Shown: piece after piece, positions 25,750 to 33,734 of the stretch
Numbering within the stretch: the first letter of the stretch is position 1
Layout: the number at the start of each line of letters is the position of its first letter
Assembly: GCA_947259365.1 (NCBI GenBank)
Contig: CAMYMC010000043.1
Location: 24,539 to 88,538 of the forward strand
Source of the DNA: an uncultured Acidimicrobiaceae bacterium
Lineage (GTDB): Bacteria > Actinomycetota > Acidimicrobiia > Spongiisociales > UBA5794
DNA: 64,000 bases
Direction of reading: 5' to 3'
The notes under the pieces: model-generated
What the model was told of the DNA's origin: nothing
Database searches by the model: none
The model's input: only the letters and a program-made list of their open reading frames with translations
Translations under genes and position numbers: made by a program

Positions 25750-27243
25750 GTGCACAGCGCCGATACATGTTCCGTGGAAGGGCACACCCCCCGCAGCCGA
25801 CGCTCGCGAGGAGTAGCCGTCATCGTCGGCTTCTCGCTCGTCGCCACGCTCGTCGCGTTCGGGCTGGCCTTCACGAACGCCGCGTCGGCCCGCCGCGTCG
25901 CCGAGACCTCGCAGCAGCTTCAGTGGGCGAATGCGACGTCGGGCAGCATGGCGCTCGGCAGGGCCGCTCTGTTCCAGGCGGTCGTGTTCTCCGTCGATGC
26001 TCGCCTCGGCGTCGCCACCCAGGAAGCGGAGGCCCTCGCCCTCGCCGAAGCCGCCAGCACCCTCGACGCTTTCGGCGGTTGGATCGAGGCTGCTCCGGCC
26101 ATCGAAGAGGGACTGGCCGGGGCTCTCTGGTCGCTGCACGACCTCGGGGAAGACGTCGTCGATCTCTTGAGCCGGGGTGACGTTGCCGAAGGAGACCGCG
26201 TCCTCACTCGCGACTTCGAGGCCGAATACTCCGCGACGACCGCGAAACTCGCAGACGTGCAGGAGTCCTTCGGCGCGACGATCTCGAAGGCAGAGACCGA
26301 TGCGGGGAGGATCGAGCGGCTCACCCAGCTCCTGGTCACGTTGCTCATTCCCCTGGCAGCGATTGCCCTCTACCGATTGATCGCCCGGCGTCAGTACAGA
26401 GAACACCGGGTGCAGATGGACGCCAAGCTGGAGGCGGAGCGAGAACTGAACCGGTCGAAGGACCGCTTCATCGCCGGGTTGTCCCACGAGTTGCGCACAC
26501 CGCTCACCAGCATCTACGGGTTCTCCGAATACCTTCTCGACGAGGGCCTCATCGATCCCGACGAGGCGATCGAGCTCATCGGCATGATCAACCACGACTC
26601 CGCAGAGCTCACGAGGATGGTGGAGGACCTGCTCGCCGCGGCTCGCCTCGAGGCGGGAACGCTTCACCTCGATCCCGATGACGTCGACCTCGGCTCGGTG
26701 GCTACCGCGGCGGCGGAACGCCTGCGGGAGGAGGGCCTCCGGCTTCGGATCGACGGCGCGGCGCCCCGGGCATGGGCCGACCCTGACGGGGTGGCCCACA
26801 TCGTCCGCAACCTCTGCTCCAACGCCATCAGGTACGGCGGCGAGCACAAGGAGATCATCGTGAGCGGCGACGGTCGATGGTCATCGATCGCCGTTGTCGA
26901 CAACGGGCCCGGTGTGCCGGACGAGCTCGCGGGTCGCATGTTCGACCGGTTCCTCAACGAGGGAGAGCGGACGCTGCTCAACGGGTCGTTGGGACTCGGC
27001 CTGAGCGTGGCCCACGGCATTGCCCGCCACATGGGAGGGTCTCTCGACTACGAACACAGCAACGGTCGCACGACCTTCCTCGTCCGGTTGCCGGGTGCAG
27101 CGCCAGAAGACGTCGAGAAGACACGAGACGCCTCCCCGGCGGCAATCGGCGAGATGATGGCTGTACTCGGGCCTCCGACTTCGCCGTCGACGTCGATCGA
27201 CGAGCCGGCACCACACCCGGCCGACTCCGGCACGCATGCGTAG
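25750..27243 (+). CDS. Membrane sensor histidine kinase (orphan)
   Basis: A 497-residue two-helix sensor kinase. Transmembrane helix 1 (VAVIVGFSLVATLVAFGLAF) and helix 2 (about residues 190-210) flank an extracellular helical sensor domain of about 150 residues. The HisKA box is IAGLSHELRTPLTSIYGFSE with His at about 246. HATPase boxes follow: the N box NLCSNAIRYGG, the G1 box VDNGPGVPDEL and the G2 box GSLGLGLSVAHGIA. No response regulator is nearby, so its partner is elsewhere. The start codon is uncertain (GTG 25750 or 25774). Its last 8 bases overlap the following surface-protein gene, so the two are probably coupled. Confidence 0.9.
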   Translation: MHSADTCSVEGHTPRSRRSRGVAVIVGFSLVATLVAFGLAFTNAASARRVAETSQQLQWANATSGSMALGRAALFQAVVFSVDARLGVATQEAEALALAEAASTLDAFGGWIEAAPAIEEGLAGALWSLHDLGEDVVDLLSRGDVAEGDRVLTRDFEAEYSATTAKLADVQESFGATISKAETDAGRIERLTQLLVTLLIPLAAIALYRLIARRQYREHRVQMDAKLEAERELNRSKDRFIAGLSHELRTPLTSIYGFSEYLLDEGLIDPDEAIELIGMINHDSAELTRMVEDLLAAARLEAGTLHLDPDDVDLGSVATAAAERLREEGLRLRIDGAAPRAWADPDGVAHIVRNLCSNAIRYGGEHKEIIVSGDGRWSSIAVVDNGPGVPDELAGRMFDRFLNEGERTLLNGSLGLGLSVAHGIARHMGGSLDYEHSNGRTTFLVRLPGAAPEDVEKTRDASPAAIGEMMAVLGPPTSPSTSIDEPAPHPADSGTHA

Positions 27244-28483
27244 CCGCATCTCGGTCGCCGTCGTCGTGCTCCTGATGCTCCTCGTGCCGGCGTCACTGGT
27301 CGTGGAGCCGGCCCCGGCGGCGGCGGCCGACACGCTCCAGATGCTCGACGAGTTCAACAGCCAGTCGTATTCGGGAAGCGACGGCACCGATCCCTGGGCG
27401 TCGACATGGAAGGAGAAGGAAGGAGACGGCCCGGCAACGGGCGTCATCCAGGTGGTCAGCGAGGCGTCGTGCGCGTCCACGTACTGCCTCCGCTACGGAG
27501 GCGACGGAGTTCAGGTGAGCGGCAACGGTGTCTCCCGCACGGTCGACTTGACCAACGCGACGAGCGCCACACTGTCGTACGACTACCGAAGGGTCCTCAT
27601 CAGCGTCCCGGAGGGCCGAATCAAGCTGAAGCTGGAAGACGAAGGCGGGAAGGACGCAACGCCGCGTTTCTACGATCTCGTGGCGACGGACCCAGCTCCC
27701 GTGCACGACGTGGTAGACCTGTCCGCATACCTCGGCACGATGCTGACGATCAACTTCCTCGGCATCGGCAGTGCCTCGTCCTACTTCTACCTCGACAACG
27801 TGGAGGTCGTCGCCACCGTCGCCGGAGGATCCACGACGACGACCACCGCCCCACCCACGACCACCACCACACTCCCACCCACGACCACCACCACACTCCC
27901 ACCCACGACCACCACCACACTCCCACCCACGACCACCACCACACTCCCACCCACGACCACCACCACCACGGTCCCGCCCGGCGGCACCACGACGACGACC
28001 ACCACGACGACGACCACCACGACGACGACCACCGGACCCGGCACCACCAGCACGGTCCCGCCCGGCGGGACCACAACGACGAGCACGACCACCACCACGA
28101 CGCCCCCGGTCACCACCTCCCCCGACCCGACGACCACGACGGTCACTCCGCCCCCGCCCGGCGACGAGCCCACCGCCCCGACGGTGGATGAGCCGCTGCC
28201 GGACCCGGGCGACGGTCCGCCGACCGATCTCGGCGACGATCCCCGCTACGTCACCAAGACGCAGCTCACGGCGACGGGCATCGGGGCGGCATTCGAGGAC
28301 CACACGGATCAGCCGGACGGTCATCCCTCCCGAGCGCCGGCTACGGGCCTCGTCGCGGTCGTGGTGACGAGCGGTGCGACCCTCGGCACGCACATCATCC
28401 CCGCGCTTCTCCTCGGATTGGCCGTGGCCTGGCTGGGCGTCCGAGGGCTCGGCGGCAAGGACGAGCACGACGAAGAGGTCTGA
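27236..28483 (+). CDS. Thr-rich cell-surface protein with C-terminal membrane anchor
   Basis: A 415-residue exported protein. A signal peptide (SVAVVVLLMLLVPASLV) precedes a beta-rich N-terminal domain of about 170 residues that resembles a carbohydrate-binding-like jelly roll (SSYFYLDNVEVVA at its end). Then comes about 130 residues of Thr/Pro repeats (TTTTTLPP units and TTTT runs), an acidic Pro-rich segment, and a C-terminal hydrophobic helix (HIIPALLLGLAVAWLGVRGL) with a charged tail. The likely topology is a stalked surface protein. It overlaps the histidine kinase gene by 8 bases, which hints that the kinase and this protein act together at the envelope. No enzymatic motif is visible. 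Confidence 0.82.
   Translation: MRSRISVAVVVLLMLLVPASLVVEPAPAAAADTLQMLDEFNSQSYSGSDGTDPWASTWKEKEGDGPATGVIQVVSEASCASTYCLRYGGDGVQVSGNGVSRTVDLTNATSATLSYDYRRVLISVPEGRIKLKLEDEGGKDATPRFYDLVATDPAPVHDVVDLSAYLGTMLTINFLGIGSASSYFYLDNVEVVATVAGGSTTTTTAPPTTTTTLPPTTTTTLPPTTTTTLPPTTTTTLPPTTTTTTVPPGGTTTTTTTTTTTTTTTTGPGTTSTVPPGGTTTTSTTTTTTPPVTTSPDPTTTTVTPPPPGDEPTAPTVDEPLPDPGDGPPTDLGDDPRYVTKTQLTATGIGAAFEDHTDQPDGHPSRAPATGLVAVVVTSGATLGTHIIPALLLGLAVAWLGVRGLGGKDEHDEEV
27857..27952 (+). repeat. Four perfect 24-bp tandem repeats coding TTTTTLPP
   Basis: Units begin at 27857, 27881, 27905 and 27929, each coding eight residues of the Thr-rich stalk, with degenerate copies on both sides. Such arrays expand and contract in frame and can vary stalk length between strains. 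Confidence 0.9.
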
Positions 28484-28571
28484 CGAGATCGCACGAGCAC
28501 CCTTCGGCGGTTCCGATTGCCGGCGAACGCGGCGCCTATCCTCGTTGTCCCAACGCCGTCAGGAGGATGAC

Positions 28572-29003
28572 ATGGAGAGTCGAGCTCGTTCGACGTGGAA
28601 AGGCGACCTGTTCTCGGGCTCGGGCACGACGACGCTCGGTACCGGGGCGGCCGGTCCACTTCCGGTCAGCTGGCCGAGCCGGACCGAATCCGCGGCGGGC
28701 AAGACGAGCCCCGAGGAGCTCATCGCCGCCGCCCATGCCGCGTGTTTCAACATGGCGCTCTCCAACGGCCTCGCCCAGGGCGGCACCCCGGCCGAGCGGC
28801 TCGACACCGAGGCCGTTGCGACCTTCGCCAAGACGGATGCCGGGTGGCGCCTTACCCGCATGGAGCTCGCCGTGACGGGAGCCGTCCCGGGTCTGGATGC
28901 CGAGGGCTTTGCAGCCGCGACCGCCGCAGCAAAGGACGGGTGCCCGGTGTCGAATGCGCTCAAAGGCAACGTGGAAGTCTCCGTCGCCGCGAACCTCGCC
29001 TGA
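28572..29003 (+). CDS. OsmC-family peroxiredoxin
   Basis: A 143-residue OsmC protein. It opens SRARSTWKGDLFSGSGTTTL; the peroxidatic Cys lies in AAHAACFNMALS (about residue 58) and the resolving Cys in DGCPVSNALKG (about 124). The SPEELIAAAHAACF block is the OsmC signature. It should reduce organic hydroperoxides as a dimer, drawing electrons from a lipoylated partner or thiols. The ATG at 28572 has AGGAGG just upstream. Confidence 0.93.
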   Translation: MESRARSTWKGDLFSGSGTTTLGTGAAGPLPVSWPSRTESAAGKTSPEELIAAAHAACFNMALSNGLAQGGTPAERLDTEAVATFAKTDAGWRLTRMELAVTGAVPGLDAEGFAAATAAAKDGCPVSNALKGNVEVSVAANLA

Positions 29004-29019
29004 GCGGGCGACCGGGGTG

Positions 29020-30372
29020 CTACGCCGAGCCGCGGGCCCCGCGAGCGGTGTTGTACGCGGCGAGGGCTCGCTGCCGGGCCTCCCCATGATCGACGATCGG
29101 GGCCGGGTAGTCGATGCCGATCGTCACCCCGTGCGTGGCGGCATCGGCGGGCCGCTCCCAGGGCGCGTGAATCAGCGGTGAGGGCAGATTCCGCAGCTCG
29201 GGGACCCAGCGCCGCACGTACTCGCCTTCAGGATCGAGCTTGCGGCTTTGCAGGACCGGGTTGAACACCCGGAAGTAGGGAGCGGCGTCGGCGCCGGTGC
29301 CGGCCACCCACTGCCAGTTGCCGACGTTCTGGGCGACGTCGCCGTCGACGAGGAGCGCCCGGAAGTGCCGCTCCCCCTCCCGCCAGTCGATGAGGAGGTC
29401 CTTGACGAGGAACGACGCGGTGATCATGCGGACCCGGTTGTGCATCCACCCTTCGGCCAGCAGTTGGCGCATGCCGGCGTCGACAATCGGGTAGCCGGTC
29501 CGACCCTCCGTCCAGGTGGCAAGCCCCTCCGGGTCGTCCCGCCATCGGATGCCGGTGAACTCGTTACGGATCGCTTGCGTCGTCGACCTGGGCTGGACGA
29601 CGAGCGAGTGTGCGTAGAAGTCGCGCCACGCCAGCTGGCGAACGAATGCCTCGCGGCCCGCGGTGTCGCCGCCGACCTCGTCGATGAGCAGACGCGGCGA
29701 GATCGTGCCGTATTTGAGGTCGATCGAGAGCCGTGAGGTGCGGTCACGGTCGGGACGGTCCCGGTCCGTGTCGTATTCGTCGACGTGGCCGAGGAAACTC
29801 TCCAGACGTCCCACCGCCCCGTCCTCGCCGGAGGCGTACAGCGGCGGGCCTCCGCCGTCGGGCACCCCGTCGCCCGGATCGGCGGTGACCGTCGGGCTCG
29901 CCGTCTCCGTGACCGGGTCGGTGAGCGGGGACCCAACCCATCGACGGTAGAAGGGCGTGAACACCCGGTACGGCTCCCCGGCCCGGGTCACGATCGAGCC
30001 GGGAGGATGGACGAGGCAGCCCCAGTACCGGTGCACCGGGACCTCGAGCGCCGCAGCGACCCGCCGGTCCCGCGCTGTGGAATATGGACTCCAGCCTTGG
30101 TTCCAGTACACGGCGTCAGCGTCGACGGCGAGCGCCGGGATGGCGCGCGACGCCGGCCCGGGAACGACCGTGAGACATCCGCCCCGCGCCCGCAACGACG
30201 TGTCGAGCGCCACGAGGTGCCCGGCGAGCTGACGGGTGCGATGCTCTCCCGGCTTCCACAGGGACGCCTCGACGACGAAGACCGGCCGGACCTCACCGTG
30301 GCCGGCCGCCGCCGTCCAGGCCGGGTTGTCGGTGAGCCGGAGGTCCCGGCGGAACCAGACGATCGCGGTCAC
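29020..30372 (-). CDS. phr: Deoxyribodipyrimidine photolyase
   Basis: A 450-residue class I photolyase/cryptochrome. The N-terminal antenna domain starts [16 protein letters not shown]. The FAD domain has [47 protein letters not shown] and [24 protein letters not shown], the conserved DNA- and flavin-binding blocks. It repairs UV cyclobutane dimers with blue light. The GTG at 30372 is chosen because GAGGGAG lies eight bases upstream and the family's first strand begins there. It follows the MerB-ATPase reading frame on the same strand after 77 bases and may be co-transcribed with it. Confidence 0.92.
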   Translation of the reverse strand: MTAIVWFRRDLRLTDNPAWTAAAGHGEVRPVFVVEASLWKPGEHRTRQLAGHLVALDTSLRARGGCLTVVPGPASRAIPALAVDADAVYWNQGWSPYSTARDRRVAAALEVPVHRYWGCLVHPPGSIVTRAGEPYRVFTPFYRRWVGSPLTDPVTETASPTVTADPGDGVPDGGGPPLYASGEDGAVGRLESFLGHVDEYDTDRDRPDRDRTSRLSIDLKYGTISPRLLIDEVGGDTAGREAFVRQLAWRDFYAHSLVVQPRSTTQAIRNEFTGIRWRDDPEGLATWTEGRTGYPIVDAGMRQLLAEGWMHNRVRMITASFLVKDLLIDWREGERHFRALLVDGDVAQNVGNWQWVAGTGADAAPYFRVFNPVLQSRKLDPEGEYVRRWVPELRNLPSPLIHAPWERPADAATHGVTIGIDYPAPIVDHGEARQRALAAYNTARGARGSA

Positions 30373-30449
30373 GCTCGCCGCTCCCTCGGGCAGGCGCCGG
30401 CTCTCACCGCGCGTCTCCCGTGCCCGGCCGACACCGACGAGCCATCGTC

Positions 30450-32009
30450 TCAGGGCTCGACGGTGACGAAGCTGTTGACGAGGTCTCGTGCCACGGATGA
30501 CACGTCGAGCCAGAAGCTCTTGTTGTCTGGATCCCCGGGCGCGAAGAGTTGGTCGTACTTGACCCGATCGTCCCCTCGGGGCACCCGGCCGACGGCGCGT
30601 GCTGCGAATTCCTGGAGCTGCCTGGCGTTCGCGAGCTTCGAGTTGACCGCCGCGTAGTAGAGGCCGAGCTTCTCGATGGCGCGGATCTCGTAGCCGAGCT
30701 CGGCGCCTGCTTTCAGCATCTGGGCGATCACGACGAGCACCCTGTCGCCGAAGCTCATCGGTGGGATGACGAACTGATTCCCCGACGGCACCCTGCTCAA
30801 GACATCGCTGCCCTTGGGTCGCAACGACATCCGCTGCTTCAGCCCGTCCAGGCTGAAGCCGGAGCTTCCGGCCAGCACGAAGACGACATGCGCCCGGCCC
30901 TCGACGGTGACGTCGAGGTGCGGCATCAGTACCTCGTACGGCCAGGTGGCATCGGCGTGCGCATCGACCTCGTCGATGAGACACAGCACCGGTCCCTCGA
31001 GGGTCACGAGCCGCTCGAGCGACGCCCGCAGCGACTCGGCGCCTTGTTTGGCGAGATTGACCTCGACGTACTCGCACATGTCGCCCTGGTTCCGGGCGAT
31101 CTCCTGCACGAGGAAGGTCTTGCCGGATCCGGGCGCCGCCCACACGAGGTGGTTCTCCCGGTGGGGCGTGTCGGTGTCGAGCCCGGCCACGACCCGGTTC
31201 CTGGCGTCCTTGAGCTCGTTGAGCACGGCGTCCTCGTACCGCGAGTAGTCACCGACGACCCGGTACCGGCTGACCGACAGCGTGTTCATCGCCTCGACCA
31301 GGGGGTATTGCCAGTACGGGCTGGCCTTGCCGAGTTCGTGCAGATCGTCGTGATATCGCGCCAGGTATTCCTCCGCGTGTTCGAGGTAGTCGGGCTCCAG
31401 CCGACTCCGGAACAGCGGACCCGAGAAGACCATGGCCCAGTCGGCTACGGGCAGCACGTAGTCCTCTGCCGCCCTCACGTAGAGGGGCCACCGCTTCATG
31501 TGCTCTTCCGACCGGAAGAGATTCATGCGGCTTCAGTTGAAGGCGCCGGAGCCCTCCCTCCATTCGACGAAGGGCGAAAGCATGTACCCGACCGCCGTCG
31601 TCGGATCCACATCGAGGAGCTCGTCATCCCGGAGCCGGACAGCGATGGGCTCACCGCAGTCGAGGCATGTCGTGTTGATCTCGATGTCGCTACCAGGGAA
31701 GAGCCAGCGCACGGCCAGCGACTCCATCGCTCACTGGCCGAACCAGCGCTCCACCCCGTCGACCGAGATCCGGAAGTGGGTCGGAATGTTGGAGAACGGT
31801 GCCCACGACTCCACCAGATCGGTGTCGCGGGCCAGCCAGCAGCCGGCTACCGGGCCGGCGTCGGCTGTCTCGTGCAGCACCGATCGCGCCTCCTCGAGGT
31901 CGATGTCGAGCGCGGTCGCGAGCTCCGAGTAGTGGGGAGCCCTGCCGTGGTCGACGAAGAACCTGAGCACCGTTGCATACGACGACTTCGCCAGCTCCGA
32001 TACGGCCAC
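30450..32009 (-). CDS. Probable double-selenocysteine MerB-like lyase fused to an AAA-type ATPase
   Basis: Three ORFs (32009-31731, 31727-31533, 31526-30450) share one frame and are separated only by TGA at 31733-31731 and 31535-31533. Read through they give 519 residues. Residues 1-90 are the winged-helix start of organomercurial lyase. RWFGQ-U93-AMESLAV aligns with the C96-A-L-D99 site of MerB. CLDCGEPI follows at 115-122, and FN-U159[11 protein letters not shown] aligns with the C159 site and the family's NLFRSE block. Glu96 sits where MerB has Asp99. Residues about 240-519 form an ATPase with Walker A APGSGKT (about 292) and Walker [13 protein letters not shown] (about 343). The GTG start has GGAGG upstream. 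Other genes here stop at TGA, so reassignment is unlikely. Alternative: a pseudogene with two nonsense changes. Confidence 0.75.
31490..31531 (-). promoter_or_regulatory. Candidate bacterial SECIS element after the second in-frame TGA
   Basis: Starting 13 bases after the TGA, CUCUUCC pairs perfectly with GGAAGAG around a GGUC loop (31520-31503). An outer GCCGC/GCGGU stem closes the structure. The loop begins 20 bases after the UGA and contains the G-U that SelB recognises. From memory, Escherichia coli fdhF has its GGUCU loop about 19 bases after its UGA. Part of the stem is coding sequence, as expected for bacterial SECIS elements. Confidence 0.6.
31683..31728 (-). promoter_or_regulatory. 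Weaker candidate SECIS element after the first in-frame TGA
   Basis: After the TGA at 31733-31731, GAU and GUCGCU pair with AGCGAC and AUC to form a lower stem. Within it GCC/GGC closes a GUGCGCU loop that starts 19 bases after the UGA. The apical stem is only three pairs, so this is less convincing than the second element. A CGGCCAG/CUGGCCG pairing across the TGA competes with it. Confidence 0.35.
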
Positions 32010-32101
32010 ATCTCACCTCCCGTCGGGTAGGAAGCCGTCAGCCTCGGCCGCGAGCCATCCGGCGTATCGACGCTAGCGCGCTGCTGGCGCCGGTGTGCAG
32101 T

Positions 32102-32758
32102 TCACACCCCGCCGCCGAAGAGCTCGAGCCAGGTGGCGAAGGCGTTGTAGCCGCCGTGGACGACGGCCGCGGCGATGACCCAGGGCATCGCGACGGTGAA
32201 CTCCGGCCGCGCGGCGCCGGAGTGGAGCCGCAGCCACATCCGGGCCGCGCCGATCCCGGCCAGGAGCGAGCCGGTGCCGTGGACGAGCGGCCCGAAGATC
32301 CACCTCCACCGGACGACCTCCGGCGTCGGGTCGTCGATGTAGACCCACAGGTACATGGCGTTCTCGATGGCGGCGAAGACGAGGCCCGAGCACACGGTGA
32401 CGATGACGAGCGCGGCGGCCGAGTGGACGAGCCAGGGGCGCACCTCGGCGAGATAGAGGGCACCGGCCGCCTTGAGCATCTCCTCGACGAGCGGGGCGAC
32501 GAGGACGACGAGGACCACGGCGGACAATGCTGCGCCGGGCCCGGTGAGTGCGCCGAGCACGGCGAATGGCCCGGAGGCGACGGCGGCGACGGCGGCGGCG
32601 GCAACCATTCTCGACCGGGGCGTCGCCGAACGGCGGGCTCGGTAGATCGACCCGAAGGTGGGGAGGTCCGAGTCGGCGAGGTGCCCCAGCGCCGGCTCGT
32701 CGCCGAGCGCGTGAGCGGGCAGGTCGAGGTAGTCGTCGTTGTCGGGGCCCAGCGCCAT
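32102..32758 (-). CDS. PrsW-family intramembrane metalloprotease
   Basis: A 218-residue membrane protein with about six helices. It carries the PrsW/CAAX-protease motifs VEEMLKAAGAL (EExxK), FAAIENAMYLW (conserved Glu), FGPLVHGTGSLL and AAVVHGGYNAFATW (metal-binding His). PrsW proteins perform site-1 cleavage of anti-sigma factors in some Firmicutes; the substrate here is unknown. I place the start at the ATG 32758, which overlaps the stop of the YbjQ-like gene (TGATG) and has GGAG just upstream. It ends a three-gene leftward operon with two YbjQ proteins. Confidence 0.85.
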   Translation of the reverse strand: MALGPDNDDYLDLPAHALGDEPALGHLADSDLPTFGSIYRARRSATPRSRMVAAAAVAAVASGPFAVLGALTGPGAALSAVVLVVLVAPLVEEMLKAAGALYLAEVRPWLVHSAAALVIVTVCSGLVFAAIENAMYLWVYIDDPTPEVVRWRWIFGPLVHGTGSLLAGIGAARMWLRLHSGAARPEFTVAMPWVIAAAVVHGGYNAFATWLELFGGGV

Positions 32759-33207
32759 CAGCTCCGCGGCGAGACGATGGCCGTGCCGTAGCAGAAGATC
32801 TCGGCGCTCGGCATCCGAGGCCCCACGTCGGACCACTCGAAACGGACGTTGACGACGAGGTCGGCGCCCACCGCCTGGGCCTGGTCGGCCATCCGCAGCT
32901 TCGCCTCGCGACGAGCCCGGTTCAGCATCGACTGGTACGTCTTCACTTCGCCTCCGAGGATGTTGCGAAACATCGCGGCGAAGCTCTTGAAGTAGTCGGC
33001 GGCGATGACCACCTCACCCATCACGAGTGTTCCCGCGGCGGCGTCGACCCCGGGCGGAGGCGACTTCACGTCGACGACGACGACCGGTGATGCCGCCTCG
33101 CGGCGATCCAACTCGGCGAGATGGCGACGCTCCCGGGCGCGCCCCACCCCGAAGCCTACGACGACGAGACCTACCGTGACCAGGAGCGAAACGAGGAGCT
33201 CGACCAC
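32758..33207 (-). CDS. Membrane-anchored YbjQ-family (DUF74) protein
   Basis: A 149-residue protein: one N-terminal transmembrane helix (LLVSLLVTVGLVVVGFGVG), a charged linker, then a YbjQ/UPF0145 domain with LVMGEVVIAADYFKSF, ILGGEVKTYQSMLNRARREA, ADQAQAVGADLVVNVRFEWSDV and CYGTAIV. YbjQ proteins form pentameric barrels of unknown function, sometimes called heavy-metal-binding. It begins one base after the stop of a second YbjQ gene and overlaps the PrsW start, so the three are co-translated. Confidence 0.85.
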   Translation of the reverse strand: MVELLVSLLVTVGLVVVGFGVGRARERRHLAELDRREAASPVVVVDVKSPPPGVDAAAGTLVMGEVVIAADYFKSFAAMFRNILGGEVKTYQSMLNRARREAKLRMADQAQAVGADLVVNVRFEWSDVGPRMPSAEIFCYGTAIVSPRS

Positions 33208-33208
33208 G

Positions 33209-33523
33209 TCAGTCCACCGTCACCGCAGTGCCGTAGGAGTAGAGCTCGGCGGCACCACCGGCCACCGATGAGGTGGTGAATCGCACGTTGACGATGGCGT
33301 TGGCGCCGAGGGCTTCGGCCTGGGCGATCATCCGATCGATCGCCTCGCGGCGCGCCTCGGTGAGCAGCTCGGTGTAGGCCGTCAGCTCGCCACCGACGAG
33401 GTTCTTCAACGCAGCACCGATGTCACGGCCGACGTGCTTGGCCCGGATCGTGTTTCCCTGCACGAGACCATGGAACGCTGTGATCTCACGCCCGGGGACG
33501 GTCTCGGTGTTGACGATGATCAC
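33209..33523 (-). CDS. YbjQ-family (DUF74) protein
   Basis: A 104-residue soluble YbjQ/UPF0145 protein. The blocks are IIVNTETVPGREITAFHGLV, LVGGELTAYTELLTEARREA, RMIAQAEALGANAIVNVRF and LYSYGTAVTV. The GTG at 33523 has GAAGGGAGA upstream; the longer open frame upstream has no family similarity. A TATACT -10-like box sits at 33554-33549 on the same strand, giving a leader of about 20 bases. It is paralogous to the next gene, which adds a membrane anchor, so the pair may form mixed assemblies at the membrane. Confidence 0.88.
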   Translation of the reverse strand: MIIVNTETVPGREITAFHGLVQGNTIRAKHVGRDIGAALKNLVGGELTAYTELLTEARREAIDRMIAQAEALGANAIVNVRFTTSSVAGGAAELYSYGTAVTVD

Positions 33524-33627
33524 CGTTGTCTCCCTTCGACGGACGGCAAGTATACGGACGGCCCCGCCGGGCAACCTGCCGGGTCCCGACGTCCGGCGCC
33601 GTGACACCGGCCCGGACGGCCACGCGG

Positions 33628-33683
33628 TTGACAGTTCGCAGCGCCGATGTATATCTTCCCCCTCACTCCCGCAATCGATTGCA
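33628..33683 (+). promoter_or_regulatory. Promoter and LacI-like operator for the peptide-type ABC operon
   Basis: TTGACA (33628-33633) is followed after 16 bases by TATATC (33650-33655). Just downstream is GCAATCGATTGC (33671-33682), a perfect 12-bp palindrome. Extended by one base on each side (33670-33683), it fits the LacI-family pattern TGNAANCGNTTNCA except for the first base. Its place near the start point predicts repression by a LacI-type regulator. The remaining bases of the gap (33524-33734) hold only the divergent YbjQ promoter. Confidence 0.55.
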
Positions 33684-33734
33684 GCGTGATCGGGCGGAGA
33701 GCCGACGGGAACTGAGCACGGGAGGCAAACGGCC

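Noticed and set aside
27857..27952. Short regular repeats as a CRISPR array
   Set aside because: The repeats are contiguous, have no unique spacers, and code for the Thr/Pro stalk in frame.
30450..32009. Reading TGA as Trp (reassigned genetic code) to explain the MerB-ATPase frame
   Set aside because: Many nearby genes end in TGA exactly where their families end (for example boxC and several ABC genes), so TGA is a normal stop here; only a context-dependent recoding fits.
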